64,000 nt of DNA from Cellulomonas sp. JZ18 (GTDB lineage Bacteria > Actinomycetota > Actinomycetes > Actinomycetales > Cellulomonadaceae): contig NZ_CP045245.1 in the NCBI RefSeq assembly GCF_009720485.1, positions 1,364,001 through 1,428,000 on the forward strand, given 5' to 3'. How positions within the stretch are numbered: position 1 is the first letter of the stretch; every line of letters begins with the position of its first letter. The notes under the pieces are model-generated. The model made no database searches. It was not told the DNA's origin and was given only the letters and a program-made list of their open reading frames with translations. This document shows, piece after piece, positions 40,085 to 50,496 of the stretch. Both the position numbers and the translations under genes were made by a program.

Positions 40085-40105
40085 GGCGCGACACACCCGA
40101 TCGCT

Positions 40106-40142
40106 GACGAAGGGGCGCACCGGTGCGGTGCGCCCCTTCGTC
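40106..40142 (+). terminator. 16-bp perfect hairpin between rpmA and obg
   Basis: GACGAAGGGGCGCACC (40106-40121) and its exact complement (40127-40142) around a five-base loop, 22 bases after rpmA. Without a T run it may be a partial terminator that lowers obg relative to the ribosomal proteins; obg starts 122 bases later and no obvious separate promoter was found. Confidence 0.65.
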
Positions 40143-40264
40143 GTGTGTGACGATCGAGGAGGCGGAGCGGCACCCGCCGCCCCCTCACCCGCACGTGGAC
40201 CGGGCCCGACCGAGGGCGCCGGCCAGGACGAGGCAGGCGCACCCGCGCCGGAGGAGGACACACC

Positions 40265-41779
40265 GTGGCGACGTTCGTCGACCGGGTCGTGCTGCACGCG
40301 GCCGGCGGTGACGGGGGGCACGGCTGCGCGTCCGTCCACCGCGAGAAGTTCAAGCCCCTGGCGGGCCCCGACGGCGGGAACGGGGGCAACGGCGGCTCCG
40401 TGATCCTCGAGGTCGACCCGCAGGTCACGACCCTCCTGCCGTTCCACCACCTGCCGCACCGCCACGCGGGCAACGGCACCCAGGGCATGGGGGACCACCG
40501 CAACGGCGCGACGGCGGAGGACCTCGTCCTCGGCGTGCCGGACGGCACGGTCGTGAAGTCGACCGACGGGCGCGTCCTGGCCGACCTCGTCGGCGCCGGC
40601 GCGCGCTACGTGGTCGCGGCCGGTGGGCGGGGCGGGCTGGGCAACGCGGCGCTCGCGTCGCCGCGGCGCAAGGCCCCGGGCTTCGCCCTGCTCGGCGAGC
40701 CGGGCGAGGAGGCGGACGTCGTCCTCGAGCTCAAGACGATCGCCGACGTCGCGCTCGTCGGCTTCCCGAGCGCCGGCAAGTCGAGCCTGGTCGCGGCGAT
40801 CTCGGCCGCGCGGCCCAAGATCGCGGACTACCCGTTCACGACGCTCGTGCCGAACCTCGGCGTCGTGCAGGCGGGTGACGCGCGCTTCACGGTCGCCGAC
40901 GTCCCCGGGCTCATCCCCGGCGCGTCGCAGGGCAAGGGCCTGGGCCTGGAGTTCCTGCGGCACATCGAGCGCTGCGCCGTCGTCGTGCACGTGCTCGACT
41001 GCGCGACCCTCGAGCCCGGCCGCGACCCGCTGACCGACCTCGACGTGATCGAGGCCGAGCTCGCGGCCTACGCGGAGGACCTCGAGGTGGCCGCCGGCGG
41101 CGTGCCGCTCGCGCAGCGTCCGCGCGTCGTGGTGCTCAACAAGATCGACGTCCCCGAGGCGCGCGAGCTCGCCGACCTGGTCCGGCCCGAGCTCGAGGCC
41201 CGTGGCCTGCCGGTGCTCGAGGTCTCCACCGCGAGCCACGAGGGCCTGCGCCCGCTGACGTTCGCGCTCGCCGAGCGCGTCGAGGCGGCGCGACGCGCGG
41301 CGCCCGCGCCCGAGCCCACGCGGGTCGTGCTGCGTCCGCGTGCCGTCGACGAGTCCGGGTTCACCGTCACCCGGCGCGAGGCGGGCGGGCAGGTCTGGTT
41401 CGCGGTGCGCGGTGAGAAGCCCGAGCGCTGGGTCCGTCAGACCGACTTCTCCAACGACGAGGCCGTGGGCTACCTCGCCGACCGGCTCGCCCGGCTCGGC
41501 GTCGAGGACAAGCTCTACGAGGCGGGCGCCGTGGCCGGCGACGAGGTGCGCATCGGCCCGGAGGAGAACGCCGTCGTCTTCGACTGGGAGCCGACGCTGC
41601 TCACCGGCTCGGAGCTGCTCGGCGGGCCGCGCGGGTCCGACCTGCGGCTCGAGGAGCGCGCGCGTCCGACGCGCGGCGAGAAGCGCCAGGAGTACAAGGA
41701 GCGGATGGACGCCAAGGCGGCCGCGCGCGCCGAGCTGTGGACGGAGCGCGAGCAGGGCGTCTGGACCGAGCCCGAGTGA
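40265..41779 (+). CDS. obg: GTPase ObgE/CgtA
   Basis: A 504-residue large-subunit ribosome-assembly GTPase. The glycine-rich Obg fold occupies residues 1-158 ([15 protein letters not shown] and [10 protein letters not shown]), followed by the G domain: [15 protein letters not shown] (P-loop), [20 protein letters not shown] (switch II) and NKID. A C-terminal OCT domain (about 340-430) and a charged tail follow, the standard actinobacterial architecture. The GTG at 40265 follows GGAGGA. Confidence 0.97.
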   Translation: MATFVDRVVLHAAGGDGGHGCASVHREKFKPLAGPDGGNGGNGGSVILEVDPQVTTLLPFHHLPHRHAGNGTQGMGDHRNGATAEDLVLGVPDGTVVKSTDGRVLADLVGAGARYVVAAGGRGGLGNAALASPRRKAPGFALLGEPGEEADVVLELKTIADVALVGFPSAGKSSLVAAISAARPKIADYPFTTLVPNLGVVQAGDARFTVADVPGLIPGASQGKGLGLEFLRHIERCAVVVHVLDCATLEPGRDPLTDLDVIEAELAAYAEDLEVAAGGVPLAQRPRVVVLNKIDVPEARELADLVRPELEARGLPVLEVSTASHEGLRPLTFALAERVEAARRAAPAPEPTRVVLRPRAVDESGFTVTRREAGGQVWFAVRGEKPERWVRQTDFSNDEAVGYLADRLARLGVEDKLYEAGAVAGDEVRIGPEENAVVFDWEPTLLTGSELLGGPRGSDLRLEERARPTRGEKRQEYKERMDAKAAARAELWTEREQGVWTEPE

Positions 41780-41847
41780 CGCACGCCGCGCGTCCGGGCA
41801 CCGGAAAGGCGTCGGGTCGCGCGGCGGTGGGGCGGCATCATGGCCGG

Positions 41848-42987
41848 GTGAGCTCCGCCGCCCTGCAGGGCCGTGACCAGCTGCCGGCCGCGGGCCGGCT
41901 CGTCGTCAAGGTCGGGTCGTCGTCCCTGACGACGCCCGACGGTCACCTCGACCCCGAGCGGCTGCGCGCCGTCGTCGACGTCCTGGCCGAGCGCCGCGCC
42001 GCCGGCACCCAGGTCGTGCTCGTCTCGTCCGGCGCGATCGCCGCCGGCATCGGACCGCTCGGCCTGGCCGCGCGCCCCCGGGACCTGGCGACCCAGCAGG
42101 CCGCCGCGTCCGTGGGTCAGGGGCTGCTCGTCGCGCACTACACGCGGGCGTTCGGCGCGCACGGGCTGCGCGTCGCGCAGGTGCTGCTCACCGCCGAGGA
42201 CACGTGGCGGCGCGGGCAGTACCGCAACGCCCACCGCGCGCTCACGCGCCTGCTCGACCTCGGCGTCGTGCCGATCATCAACGAGAACGACGCGGTCGCC
42301 ACGGACGAGATCCGGTTCGGCGACAACGACCGGCTGGCGGCGCTCGTGTCCCACCTCGTGCACGCGGACGCGCTCGCGCTGCTCACGGACGTCGACGCGC
42401 TGTACACGGGCCCGCCGTCGCGGCCGGGGTCCCGGCGCATCGCGGAGGTGCGCGGGCCGGCGGACGTCGCGGGCGTGGACGTGTCGTCCCGGGGGAGCGC
42501 GGTCGGCACGGGCGGCATGGTGACCAAGCTGGACTCGGTGGCCATCGCCACGCAGTCGGGCATCCCGGTCGTGCTCACCTCGGCCGTGCTGGCGCGGCAG
42601 GCGCTGGCCGGGGAGGACGTCGGCACGTGGTTCGCGGCGACGGGGCGGCGGTCGTCGATCCGTCGGCTGTGGCTCGCGCACGCGGCCCGCACGCACGGGC
42701 GGCTCGTGCTGGACGACGGGGCGGTGCGCGCCGTCGTCGAGCGCGGCACGTCGCTGCTGCCGGCCGGCGTCACCGGCGTCGAGGGTGCGTTCGAGGCGGG
42801 GGACCCCGTGGAGCTGGTGGACGGCGCCGGCGCCGTGGTGGCGCGGGGCCTGGTGTCGTACGCGGCCGACGAGGTGCCGCAGCTGCTGGGGCGCTCGACG
42901 GGGGACCTGCGGGACGCGCTCGGCCCGGGCTACGACCGTGAGCTCGTCCACCGGGACGACCTCGTCCTCGTCCGCCGCCGGCGCTGA
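41848..42987 (+). CDS. proB: Glutamate 5-kinase
   Basis: A 379-residue amino-acid kinase for the first step of proline synthesis, with a C-terminal PUA domain (from about residue 290). [53 protein letters not shown] and [19 protein letters not shown] are all characteristic. The GTG at 41848 lies 7 bases after a CATCAT hexamer, so the transcript may be leaderless. proA follows after 56 bases. Confidence 0.97.
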   Translation: MSSAALQGRDQLPAAGRLVVKVGSSSLTTPDGHLDPERLRAVVDVLAERRAAGTQVVLVSSGAIAAGIGPLGLAARPRDLATQQAAASVGQGLLVAHYTRAFGAHGLRVAQVLLTAEDTWRRGQYRNAHRALTRLLDLGVVPIINENDAVATDEIRFGDNDRLAALVSHLVHADALALLTDVDALYTGPPSRPGSRRIAEVRGPADVAGVDVSSRGSAVGTGGMVTKLDSVAIATQSGIPVVLTSAVLARQALAGEDVGTWFAATGRRSSIRRLWLAHAARTHGRLVLDDGAVRAVVERGTSLLPAGVTGVEGAFEAGDPVELVDGAGAVVARGLVSYAADEVPQLLGRSTGDLRDALGPGYDRELVHRDDLVLVRRRR

Positions 42988-43031
42988 CGGCCACCCGCCG
43001 GACGGCCCCCGGCCGGCCCCCGCCCGCGGAC

Positions 43032-43037
43032 TACCCT
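43032..43037 (+). promoter_or_regulatory. -10 of a leaderless proA promoter
   Basis: TACCCT ends exactly 7 bases before the proA ATG at 43044; no ribosome binding site precedes the start. It suggests proA can be transcribed separately from proB. Confidence 0.45.
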
Positions 43038-43043
43038 GGCCTC

Positions 43044-44378
43044 ATGACGACGCAGCTCGAGCCCACGGCACCGTCGACCGCGTCCGGCGCGGCGCCGGCA
43101 CCGGGTGCGGCGGGCGGTGCGCAGGAGGCGGTGCTCGCGGTCGCGCGCCGTGCGAAGGTCGCCGCGCGCAGCCTCGCGACCGCCACCCGGGCGACCAAGG
43201 ACGCCGCCCTGCACGCGATGGCGGACGCGCTGGTGGCCGCGGCGGACCCGATCGTCGCCGCGAACGCGGACGACCTCGCGCGTGGCCGTGCCGCCGGCAT
43301 GTCGCCCGGGCTGCTCGACCGGCTCGCCCTCGACCCGGCGCGCATCGGTGCGATCGCGGACGCGCTGCGCGAGCTGGCGGGCCTGCCGGACCCCGTGGGC
43401 GAGGTCGTGCGCGGCGCGACGCTGCCGAACGGGCTGCGGCTGCGCCAGCTGCGGGTCCCGATGGGCGTGGTCGGGATGATCTACGAGGCGCGGCCGAACG
43501 TGACCGTCGACGCCGCGGGCCTGGCGCTGAAGAGCGGGAACGCGGTCGTGCTGCGCGGCGGGTCCGCCGCGGCGAGCAGCAACGCGGCGATCGTGGCGGT
43601 CCTCGCCGGCGCGCTCGAGGCCCGGGGGCTGCCGGGCGACCTCGTGCAGTCGATCGACGGGTGGGGCCGCGAGGGCGCCGTCGCGCTCATGCACGCGCGC
43701 GGGCTGGTCGACGTCCTGGTGCCGCGCGGCGGCGCCGACCTCATCGCCACCGTGGTGCGCGAGTCCACCGTGCCCGTCATCGAGACGGGGGTCGGGAACG
43801 TGCACGTGTACGTCGACGCATCCGCCGACCCGGCCGTCGCGCTGCCGATCCTGCTCAACGCGAAGACGCAGCGCGTGGGCGTGTGCAACGCGGCGGAGAC
43901 GCTGCTCGTCCACCGGGACGCGGCCGAGGGCTTCCTCCCGTCCGCGCTGACGGCGCTCGCCGAGGCGGGCGTCACGCTGCACGGGGACGCGCGCACGCAG
44001 GAGCTGGCCCCCGCGGGCGTCGCCGTCGTCCCCGCCACCGACCACGACTGGGCGACCGAGTACCTCGCGCTCGACCTGGCCGTGCGCGTCGTCGACGACC
44101 TCGACGAGGCGCTCGAGCACATCCGCACGTGGAGCTCGGGCCACACGGAGGCGATCGTCACGCGTGACCTCGCGGCGAGCGAGCGGTTCGTCGCCGAGGT
44201 CGACTCGGCCGCGGTCATGGTCAACGCGTCCACCCGCTTCACGGACGGCGGCCAGCTGGGGCTGGGCGCCGAGATCGGCATCTCCACGCAGAAGCTCCAC
44301 GCGCGTGGCCCTATGGGCCTGGCCGAGCTCACCACCACCAAGTGGGTGGTGCACGGCGACGGGCACGTGCGGCCCTGA
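43044..44378 (+). CDS. proA: Gamma-glutamyl phosphate reductase
   Basis: A 444-residue NADPH-dependent aldehyde-dehydrogenase-fold enzyme, second step of proline synthesis. The catalytic Cys is in [44 protein letters not shown] and [20 protein letters not shown] are conserved. Slightly long because of an Ala-rich N-terminus. Confidence 0.97.
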   Translation: MTTQLEPTAPSTASGAAPAPGAAGGAQEAVLAVARRAKVAARSLATATRATKDAALHAMADALVAAADPIVAANADDLARGRAAGMSPGLLDRLALDPARIGAIADALRELAGLPDPVGEVVRGATLPNGLRLRQLRVPMGVVGMIYEARPNVTVDAAGLALKSGNAVVLRGGSAAASSNAAIVAVLAGALEARGLPGDLVQSIDGWGREGAVALMHARGLVDVLVPRGGADLIATVVRESTVPVIETGVGNVHVYVDASADPAVALPILLNAKTQRVGVCNAAETLLVHRDAAEGFLPSALTALAEAGVTLHGDARTQELAPAGVAVVPATDHDWATEYLALDLAVRVVDDLDEALEHIRTWSSGHTEAIVTRDLAASERFVAEVDSAAVMVNASTRFTDGGQLGLGAEIGISTQKLHARGPMGLAELTTTKWVVHGDGHVRP

Positions 44379-44483
44379 CCGACAGGCCGCGGCGCCCGTG
44401 CGACACTGGGACGCCGTGGCGCCGACCGCCGGCCGGGCCACGACGCACCGGCCACCGCCACCCGACGACCCCAGGAGGACGAC

Positions 44484-44639
44484 GTGCACGCCACCCTGAT
44501 CGCTGCGGCCGAGGAGGCCGCCGCCCACGGGACCGAGCTCCCCTTCCCGCCCGTCGTCTTCGGCGTCGGGGGCTTCGTGGGGCTGCTCGCGCTGCTGCTC
44601 ATCACGTACGCCTTCCGCAGCGTCGGGTCGCGCCACTGA
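44484..44639 (+). CDS. Small conserved membrane protein (51 residues)
   Basis: A short gene with a perfect AGGAGG at 44473-44478 and GTG start at 44484. The protein begins [15 protein letters not shown] after the start and has one transmembrane segment ([20 protein letters not shown]) followed by a basic tail SVGSRH. Small proteins of this kind between proA and nadD are familiar in Actinobacteria; function unknown. nadD begins two bases after its stop. Confidence 0.8.
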   Translation: MHATLIAAAEEAAAHGTELPFPPVVFGVGGFVGLLALLLITYAFRSVGSRH

Positions 44640-44641
44640 CG

Positions 44642-45256
44642 GTGCTGTCCGCAGCCGAGGGTCACGCGCCGCGCATCGGGGTGATGGGCGGCACGTTCGA
44701 CCCCATCCACCACGGTCACCTCGTCGCGGCGAGCGAGGTCGCCGCGCGCTTCGCGCTCGACGAGGTCGTGTTCGTGCCCACCGGCCAGCCGTCGTTCAAG
44801 CAGGACACGGCGGTCACGGCGGCCGAGCACCGCTACCTCATGACGGTGATCGCCACGGCGTCGAACCCGCGCTTCACCGTGAGCCGCGTGGACGTCGACC
44901 GTCCGGGGCTCACCTACACGGTCGACACGCTGCGGGACCTCAAGGCGGAGCGTCCGGACGCCGACCTCTACTTCATCACCGGAGCCGACGCGATCGCCCA
45001 GATCCTCACGTGGAAGGATGCTGCCGAGCTCTTCGACATGGCGCGGTTCGTGGCGGTCACCCGTCCCGGCCACGCGTTGTCGGTCGCCGGCCTGCCCGCG
45101 GGGCGGGTCGACGTGTCGGAGGTCCCCGCCCTGGCGATCTCCTCGACCGACGTCCGTGCACGTGCTCGTGCGGGGGAGCCGGTGTGGTACCTCGTCCCGG
45201 ACGGGGTGGTCCAGTACATCGCCAAGCACAGGTTGTATCGAGGTCGTGATGAGTGA
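44642..45256 (+). CDS. nadD: Nicotinate-nucleotide adenylyltransferase
   Basis: A 204-residue NAD-biosynthesis nucleotidyltransferase. [19 protein letters not shown] carries the GTFDPxHxGH motif, the C-terminal [13 protein letters not shown] the ISSTxxR motif. GTG 44642 is taken as the start; homologous sequence begins near residue 10. Its end overlaps the next gene. Confidence 0.96.
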   Translation: MLSAAEGHAPRIGVMGGTFDPIHHGHLVAASEVAARFALDEVVFVPTGQPSFKQDTAVTAAEHRYLMTVIATASNPRFTVSRVDVDRPGLTYTVDTLRDLKAERPDADLYFITGADAIAQILTWKDAAELFDMARFVAVTRPGHALSVAGLPAGRVDVSEVPALAISSTDVRARARAGEPVWYLVPDGVVQYIAKHRLYRGRDE

Positions 45257-46469
45257 ACCCGGAGAGCGTCGCCGCCGTCGCGAGATGGAGCGGGCCGCCC
45301 TGGAGGGCGCGCCCACGACCGCGCCGGGCGGTCCGGCCCCGGTGAGCACGCCGGGCGGCGAGTCGCCCGCACCGGGGTCGCGGCGCGCCATGCGCAGTCG
45401 CCTGGTCACCCCGCCCGCGGGGACGAGCGCGACCCCGCCGCAGGGCGGCACGCCGTCGTGGAGCGCCGGTCCGCCGGCGCCGTCCGCACCGGCCCCGCGC
45501 GGTCCGGTCCCGGCGCCGCAGCCCGCGCCCGGCCCAGGCGGCGCCGCCGACGCGGCCGCCCGTTCCCGACGCTCCTACCGGGACCCCTCGCTGGACCCGA
45601 CGTCGCCCGCGCGGCCGGCGCCCGGCACGTGGCAGGCCTCCGCGCCGCCGCCCGCGGCCGCACCGCGCCCGGAGGCTCGTCCTCGTCCGACGGCCGCGCC
45701 CGGCGGGCCGGTGCCGGCCCCGGGCGCCCCGGGGGCCGGCGCGCCCCGCGGCTGGGCTCCGACCAGCGCACCCGAGGCGCGACCGACGGCGGCGCCCGAC
45801 GCGCGTCCCTGGGGCCCGCGGGACGGCGGGACGCCCGCCGGCCCGAGCTGGGCCTCGTCCGCGCCGCCGGCCGCCCAGCCCACCCCGCCCCGCACCTCGG
45901 CGTGGGGTGGCACGGGGGGCAGCGGCGGGGCGAGCGGCACATGGACGCCGACGGAGGCGCCGCCCGCGGCGGCGCCCTCGGCGCCGACGGGCGGGCGCAC
46001 CGCGTCGTCCGCGCCGCGTCCCGTCCCGGCGCCCGCGCAGCCGGGGCCGGTGTGGGGGGCGAGCGCCGGCACGACGGCCTCCGCGGCACCGGGTCCGCAG
46101 GGCCTCGCCGGCGCCGGCGCGCGCCCCGAGGCGGCAGCCGCGGCCGGCGCGCCGGCACCGGCCGCGCCGTCCCGGACGCCTGCCGGCGCGCCGGATCCGG
46201 TCGTCCCCGTGCGGGACGAGGCGTCGACGCCGTGGGGCCGCCCGGCCGCCCCCGCGGACGAGCACCACGACGACGAGGACGACCTCGAGGACGAGCGGGA
46301 GCGCCGCCGCCACCCGTACACGTGGCTGCACCTGCTGGTCCTCGCGCTGGTCGCGTTCGTCCTCGGCTTCCTCATCATGCTGCTGCTCATCAGGGCGCGC
46401 GGCGACGAGACGGCGGCTGTCGTCCCGGCGCTGTCGCTGCTGCTGGGCGGGGGCGCACCACCGCTCTGA
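45249..46469 (+). CDS. Pro/Ala-rich protein with C-terminal membrane anchor
   Basis: A 406-residue protein of unknown function. The N-terminal 350 residues are low-complexity Pro/Ala/Gly with a basic start ([18 protein letters not shown]), then an acidic/basic [17 protein letters not shown] patch, one hydrophobic segment ([20 protein letters not shown]) and a short outside or membrane-associated end. The topology suggests a cytoplasmic disordered domain anchored at the C-terminus. It overlaps nadD by eight bases and precedes rsfS, so it sits in the nadD-rsfS operon. Confidence 0.75.
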   Translation: MSEPGERRRRREMERAALEGAPTTAPGGPAPVSTPGGESPAPGSRRAMRSRLVTPPAGTSATPPQGGTPSWSAGPPAPSAPAPRGPVPAPQPAPGPGGAADAAARSRRSYRDPSLDPTSPARPAPGTWQASAPPPAAAPRPEARPRPTAAPGGPVPAPGAPGAGAPRGWAPTSAPEARPTAAPDARPWGPRDGGTPAGPSWASSAPPAAQPTPPRTSAWGGTGGSGGASGTWTPTEAPPAAAPSAPTGGRTASSAPRPVPAPAQPGPVWGASAGTTASAAPGPQGLAGAGARPEAAAAAGAPAPAAPSRTPAGAPDPVVPVRDEASTPWGRPAAPADEHHDDEDDLEDERERRRHPYTWLHLLVLALVAFVLGFLIMLLLIRARGDETAAVVPALSLLLGGGAPPL

Positions 46470-46539
46470 CCGTCGCGCGGGCGCACGTCGCCCGCCACCG
46501 ACCCGGCGCCGCCCGGCACCGACGACCCCGAGGAGACCC

Positions 46540-46926
46540 GTGCCCGCGAGCACCCGTGCGATCGAGCTGGCCCACGCGGCCGCCCGTGCCGCGTCCGACC
46601 TGAAGGCGCAGGAGATCATCGCGCTCGACGTCAGCGAGCAGCTCGTGCTGACCGACGTCTTCCTCATCGCCTCCGGGACCAACGAGCGGCAGGTCGGCGC
46701 GATCGTCGACGCCGTCGAGGAGGCCCTGCACAAGATCGGCGCCAAGCCCGTGCGGCGCGAGGGCAAGGGGCAGGGGCGCTGGGTGCTGATCGACTTCGGT
46801 GACGTGGTCGTGCACGTGCAGCACGCCGAGGACCGCGTCTACTACGCGCTCGAGCGGCTGTGGAAGGACTGCCCGGTCATCGAGCTGCCGGCGGACGAGC
46901 GGGGCGCGCAGGACGGCGAGGCGTGA
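46540..46926 (+). CDS. rsfS: Ribosome silencing factor RsfS
   Basis: A 128-residue Iojap/RsfS protein that binds L14 and blocks subunit joining when nutrients are low. DLKAQEIIALDVSEQLVLTD, FLIASGTNERQVGAIVDAVE, GRWVLIDFGDVVVHV and RVYYALERLWKDCP match the family. GTG start preceded by AGGAG. Its TGA overlaps the GTG of the next gene. Confidence 0.96.
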   Translation: MPASTRAIELAHAAARAASDLKAQEIIALDVSEQLVLTDVFLIASGTNERQVGAIVDAVEEALHKIGAKPVRREGKGQGRWVLIDFGDVVVHVQHAEDRVYYALERLWKDCPVIELPADERGAQDGEA

Positions 46927-47639
46927 GCACCGCCGGCGCCCGCGCCGGACGTCTCCTGCTGTGGCGGCACGGCCGCACGGCGTACAACGCGACCGCCCGC
47001 CTGCAGGGGCAGGTCGACATCCCGCTCGACGACGCCGGCCGGTGGCAGGCGCGCACGGCGGCGGCCCGGATCGCCGCCCGCTACACCCCGACGCTGGTCG
47101 TCAGCTCCGACCTGTCCCGCGCGGCCGAGACGGCCGACGCGCTCGGACGCGTCCTCGACATGCCCGTCGAGCGCGACCCGCGGGTGCGTGAGCGCGGCTT
47201 CGGCGTGTGGGAGGGCCTGACGGGGCACGAGATCGAGGCGCGCTGGCCCGAGGAGTTCGCCGTGTGGCGCGCCGGGGGCGACCCGGCCGGGGTCGGCGCG
47301 GAGAGCCGGGCGGAGGTCGCGTCGCGGGTGGGCGCCGCCGTGCGCGAGCACGCGGCCCGCGTGGGCCGGGAGGGGACCGTCGTCGTCGTGTCGCACGGCG
47401 CCGCGATCGGCTCGGTCGTCGCGGACCTGCTCGGGCAGCCGCCGCACTGGCGCGGTGTCGTCGGCATGCTCAACGCGCACTGGGCCGAGCTCGCGGCCGA
47501 CCGCTCCGACGCCGAGCCGGGCTGGCGCCTGCACGGCTACAACCTCGGGCCGACGGACGCGTCCTCCGACTGGAACGCGGGACCGGACCTGCCGGCCGCC
47601 GACGAGGGCGCCGACGCCGAGACGCGCGACCCCGATTAG
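46923..47639 (+). CDS. Histidine phosphatase family protein
   Basis: A 238-residue phosphoglycerate-mutase-like phosphatase. The catalytic motif is LLLWRHGRTAYNATARLQG, with the second His in VVVSHGAAIGSVV and a conserved SSDLSRAAETA. Family members after rsfS are common in Actinobacteria; the substrate is not established. GTG overlaps the rsfS stop. Confidence 0.92.
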   Translation: MSTAGARAGRLLLWRHGRTAYNATARLQGQVDIPLDDAGRWQARTAAARIAARYTPTLVVSSDLSRAAETADALGRVLDMPVERDPRVRERGFGVWEGLTGHEIEARWPEEFAVWRAGGDPAGVGAESRAEVASRVGAAVREHAARVGREGTVVVVSHGAAIGSVVADLLGQPPHWRGVVGMLNAHWAELAADRSDAEPGWRLHGYNLGPTDASSDWNAGPDLPAADEGADAETRDPD

Positions 47640-47708
47640 CGTTTCGGGGCCAAGACGTCCTATGCTTCCTGAGCGCCTCACGGGGCGCACGGGGTCCGCG
47701 AGGACCAC

Positions 47709-47781
47709 GGGGCTGTGGCGCAGCTGGTAGCGCACCTGCATGGCATGCAGGGGGTCAGGGGTTCGAGTCCCCTCAGCTCCA
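47709..47781 (+). tRNA. tRNA-Ala (GGC anticodon)
   Basis: Acceptor arm GGGGCTG (47709-47715) pairs with CAGCTCC (47774-47780), one G-T pair; discriminator A at 47781. The anticodon stem CCTGC/GCAGG encloses ATGGCAT, anticodon GGC (Ala). A -10 like TATGCT at 47661-47666 lies upstream. No encoded CCA. Confidence 0.95.
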
Positions 47782-47798
47782 CCGAAAGAGCAGGTCAG

Positions 47799-47828
47799 AG
47801 GCCGTTCCTCCGTACGGAGGGGCGGCCT
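47799..47828 (+). terminator. Terminator after tRNA-Ala
   Basis: AGGCCG-TT-CCTCCG, TA, CGGAGG-GG-CGGCCT forms a long hairpin with one internal mismatch, followed by TTG. Confidence 0.7.
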
Positions 47829-48223
47829 TTGTGCTGCTGTGGACGGAAGATGGACGCGGATGGCGGTGTGCCCGCATACGTGTCTGCCTAGGTGAGCCCG
47901 GAACTCGTCGGGTAACAGCAGCGCAGGTGCGCAGGAGGTCCGCGTCCGCCCGGCGCCCGCATCGGCGTGGAGCGCGTCGCAGCGGGTCACGAGACCGAAG
48001 ACTCGAACTGCTGGTCGAAACGCGCGGCGCCGATGAGTGGCGACGGCCCGCCCCCGGCCGCCACGGCCCGGTCGCACGCGCGGGAAGAGGTCTCGCCGGG
48101 GCTCTTGAGACGTTTCAAACCCATGCTTCCCGTGGGCGTGGTCGCGCCGCTACCGTCGGTCGCACGCCCGGAGTGGACGCGCACTGACGCGCGTCGCGGT
48201 GCGTCGCGATCGGGGGAGCAGAC
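47829..48223. other. Intergenic region upstream of the putative glycosidase
   Basis: 395 bases without a supported gene; small open frames on both strands look like noise. It contains a LacI-type operator candidate at 48105-48118, TACCGT at 48151-48156 as a possible -10, and the GGGGGAG ribosome binding site at 48211-48217. No att-like repeat of the tRNA-Ala end was seen. Confidence 0.5.
48105..48118. promoter_or_regulatory. LacI-type operator candidate
   Basis: TTGAGACGTTTCAA, palindromic except for one pair, with the ACGT-type centre common among LacI-family operators that control carbohydrate genes. It lies 119 bases before the next start and 32 bases before a possible -10. No LacI regulator gene is in the window. 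Confidence 0.45.
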
Positions 48224-50377
48224 ATGGCGCGAGCGCGTCACGAGGCGGGCGTCGCGTCGGGGGCCGACGCCCGCGACACGGAACGCCGCGTGAGTGGCGA
48301 GGCCCTCCGCGCGACGTCGCCCGTCACGCTCGTGGACGCGTCGCTGCGGGTCGAGATCGACCCCGTCACCGGTGCGGTGACGCGGCTGGAGATGCCCGAC
48401 GACCCGCACGCGATGAACTGGGTGACCGGCCCCGACGACCCGTGGCAGCCGGCCGGGCACGGGTGGGGCCTCGGCTACGTCAGCGAGCCGCTGCGGGAGC
48501 AGGTGCTCCTGCGGCGCTGGCAGCGCGCCGTCCACGTCGAGCGCACGTCCCGCGACGAGGTGGTGTCGCGCTACCGGGTCGCCGGCGTCGCCGTCGACGT
48601 CACTCGGACACTCGAGGACGGCGTGCTGCGCGAGCGCTACGACCTGCGCACCACCTCGGCGCCGCTCGACGTCGGGCGGCTCGCCGTCTACGTGCCGTTC
48701 CGCACCGACCTGGTCGCGGGCGCGGCGGGCCTAGACACGCACGCGCACGCCCACGTGCACGCGGCGGGCGGTCGTTCCTGGGTCCGGGCCGGGCGCATGT
48801 CCGGCCGCGGCGACCATCTGGGGCTGGCGCTGACCGAGGGAGCCGTCGCGGGGTACGCGCTCGACGGCGCGGGCGTCCTGACCGGCTCCGCCGTCCGCGG
48901 GGACCTCGCGCTCGTCGTGCGGGACTCGATGCAGCCGGCGGGCAGCCCTGGAGCGGAGCCCGTCGTGCTCCAGCCCGGCGGCGTGCTGACCCTGGCCTGG
49001 GCCGTCTTCCGGCACACAGGCCCGGACGACTTCCACCGGCGGCGCCGCACCATCGCGGGCAGTCCGGACCTCGTGCTCGCGGACGGCGCGACGACGACCG
49101 TGGGCTCGCGCCTCGTCGTCGAGGCGCCGGTGGACGTCCCCGCGCACGTCCGGCCGGTCGGCGCGGAGCGCTGGACGCCCGCGACGACCGCCGACGACGG
49201 TCGGATCGTCCTCGAGGCCGATGCGCCGGGGCTGGTCGAGGTCGCGCTCGGCGACCCGTCGGCGCCGGACGCGGTCGCGACGGTCGGCTTCCTGCCCGAC
49301 CTCGACGACCTGGTCGCGCGCCGGGCGACGTTCGTCGCCGACCGCCAGCAGGTCGACGAGCCGTCCACCCCGCTGCACGGGGCCCTCCTGCCGTACGACA
49401 ACCGGGCCGGCGGCATGGTGCGCAGCACGCGCGCCGACCTCAACGAGGGCCGGGAGCGCCTCGGCATGGGGGTGCTGCTCGCGCAGGCCGTCGCCGCGGG
49501 GCACGACACGCTCCGCCCCGCGCTCGAGCGCTACACCGGCTTCGTCGCCGGGTACCTGCAGGACCCCGACGGCACCGTGCACGACTCGTCGACGGACCGG
49601 ACCTTCGTGCGGCTGTACAACTACCCGTGGGTCGCCCGCCTGTGGTTGGAGTGCTTCGAGCTCGACGGCTCGACGGAGCACCTCGACCGCTTCCTGCGCA
49701 CCGTGCGGGCCTTCTACGCACGCGGCGGCACGCACTTCTACCCGATCGCGCTGCCTGTGCTGCGCGGGGTCGAGGCGGTGCGGCGCGCCGGCCGGACCGA
49801 CGCCGAGGCCGAGCTCCTGGACCTGTTCCGCCGGCACGGGGACGCCCTGCTCGCCCACGGGACGTCGTACCCGACGTCCGAGGTGCCGTACGAGCAGTCG
49901 ATCGTGGCGCCGGCGGCCGCCGTCCTCCTCGAGGTCGCGCTCGCGACGGGGGACCGGGCGTACGCAGACGGTGCCCGGGAGCACGTGCACCTGCTCGAGC
50001 AGTTCGACGGCGACCAGCCCGACGCCCGCACGCACGGCGTGCCGATCCGGCACTGGGACGGCTACTGGTTCGGCATCGACCCGATCTGGGGCGACACGAT
50101 GCCGCACCACTGGGCGGCCCAGAGCGCGTGGGTGCAGGGGCTCGCCTCGCGCGCGTGGGGCGAGCCGGAACGGGCCGACCGGGCCCGGGCGACCTCGCGT
50201 GCCACGCTCCTGACGTTCTTCGCCGACGGCTCGGCCAGCTGCGCGTACTCCAACCCGCTGAGCGTCGACGGGGTGCGCGGGGCCCGGTGGGACCCGCTGG
50301 CGAACGACCAGGACTGGGCGCTGGTCACGGCGCTCGACCTGCGCGAGCTCCTTTACGGGCGCGAACCGCGCCGCTGA
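48224..50377 (+). CDS. Putative carbohydrate-active enzyme, helical-barrel type
   Basis: A 717-residue soluble protein without signal peptide. The N-terminal 380 residues look like beta-sandwich (TLVDASLRVEIDPVTGAVTR onward). The C-terminal half is helical with spaced aromatic/acidic motifs (PYDNRAGGMV; VRLYNYPWVARLWLECFEL; SEVPYEQSIVAPAA; WDGYWFGIDPIWGDTMPHHW), the pattern of an (alpha/alpha)6 'six-hairpin' glycosidase or polysaccharide lyase. I do not recognise the family. The LacI-like operator upstream fits a carbohydrate role; inference only. ATG 48224 follows GGGGGAG. Confidence 0.6.
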   Translation: MARARHEAGVASGADARDTERRVSGEALRATSPVTLVDASLRVEIDPVTGAVTRLEMPDDPHAMNWVTGPDDPWQPAGHGWGLGYVSEPLREQVLLRRWQRAVHVERTSRDEVVSRYRVAGVAVDVTRTLEDGVLRERYDLRTTSAPLDVGRLAVYVPFRTDLVAGAAGLDTHAHAHVHAAGGRSWVRAGRMSGRGDHLGLALTEGAVAGYALDGAGVLTGSAVRGDLALVVRDSMQPAGSPGAEPVVLQPGGVLTLAWAVFRHTGPDDFHRRRRTIAGSPDLVLADGATTTVGSRLVVEAPVDVPAHVRPVGAERWTPATTADDGRIVLEADAPGLVEVALGDPSAPDAVATVGFLPDLDDLVARRATFVADRQQVDEPSTPLHGALLPYDNRAGGMVRSTRADLNEGRERLGMGVLLAQAVAAGHDTLRPALERYTGFVAGYLQDPDGTVHDSSTDRTFVRLYNYPWVARLWLECFELDGSTEHLDRFLRTVRAFYARGGTHFYPIALPVLRGVEAVRRAGRTDAEAELLDLFRRHGDALLAHGTSYPTSEVPYEQSIVAPAAAVLLEVALATGDRAYADGAREHVHLLEQFDGDQPDARTHGVPIRHWDGYWFGIDPIWGDTMPHHWAAQSAWVQGLASRAWGEPERADRARATSRATLLTFFADGSASCAYSNPLSVDGVRGARWDPLANDQDWALVTALDLRELLYGREPRR

Positions 50378-50441
50378 CCGTGAGGAGCGGCCGGCCGCGA
50401 TGTCGGCGTCGTTCGGTCGCCGCGGGCCCGCGCACGCGGGC

Positions 50442-50474
50442 GGCGGCGCGGACCGAGGGAGGGTCCGCGCCGCC
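50442..50474. terminator. Bidirectional terminator hairpin
   Basis: GGCGGCGCGGACC (50442-50454) and its exact complement (50462-50474) with a seven-base loop, between the convergent glycosidase-like and DUF3500 genes. Confidence 0.7.
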
Positions 50475-50496
50475 GCTGAGGTGCTCGAGTGCCGGC

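Noticed and set aside
47709..48223. tRNA-Ala as the attachment site of an integrated element
   Set aside because: No duplicate of the tRNA 3' end, no integrase and no composition change downstream were seen.
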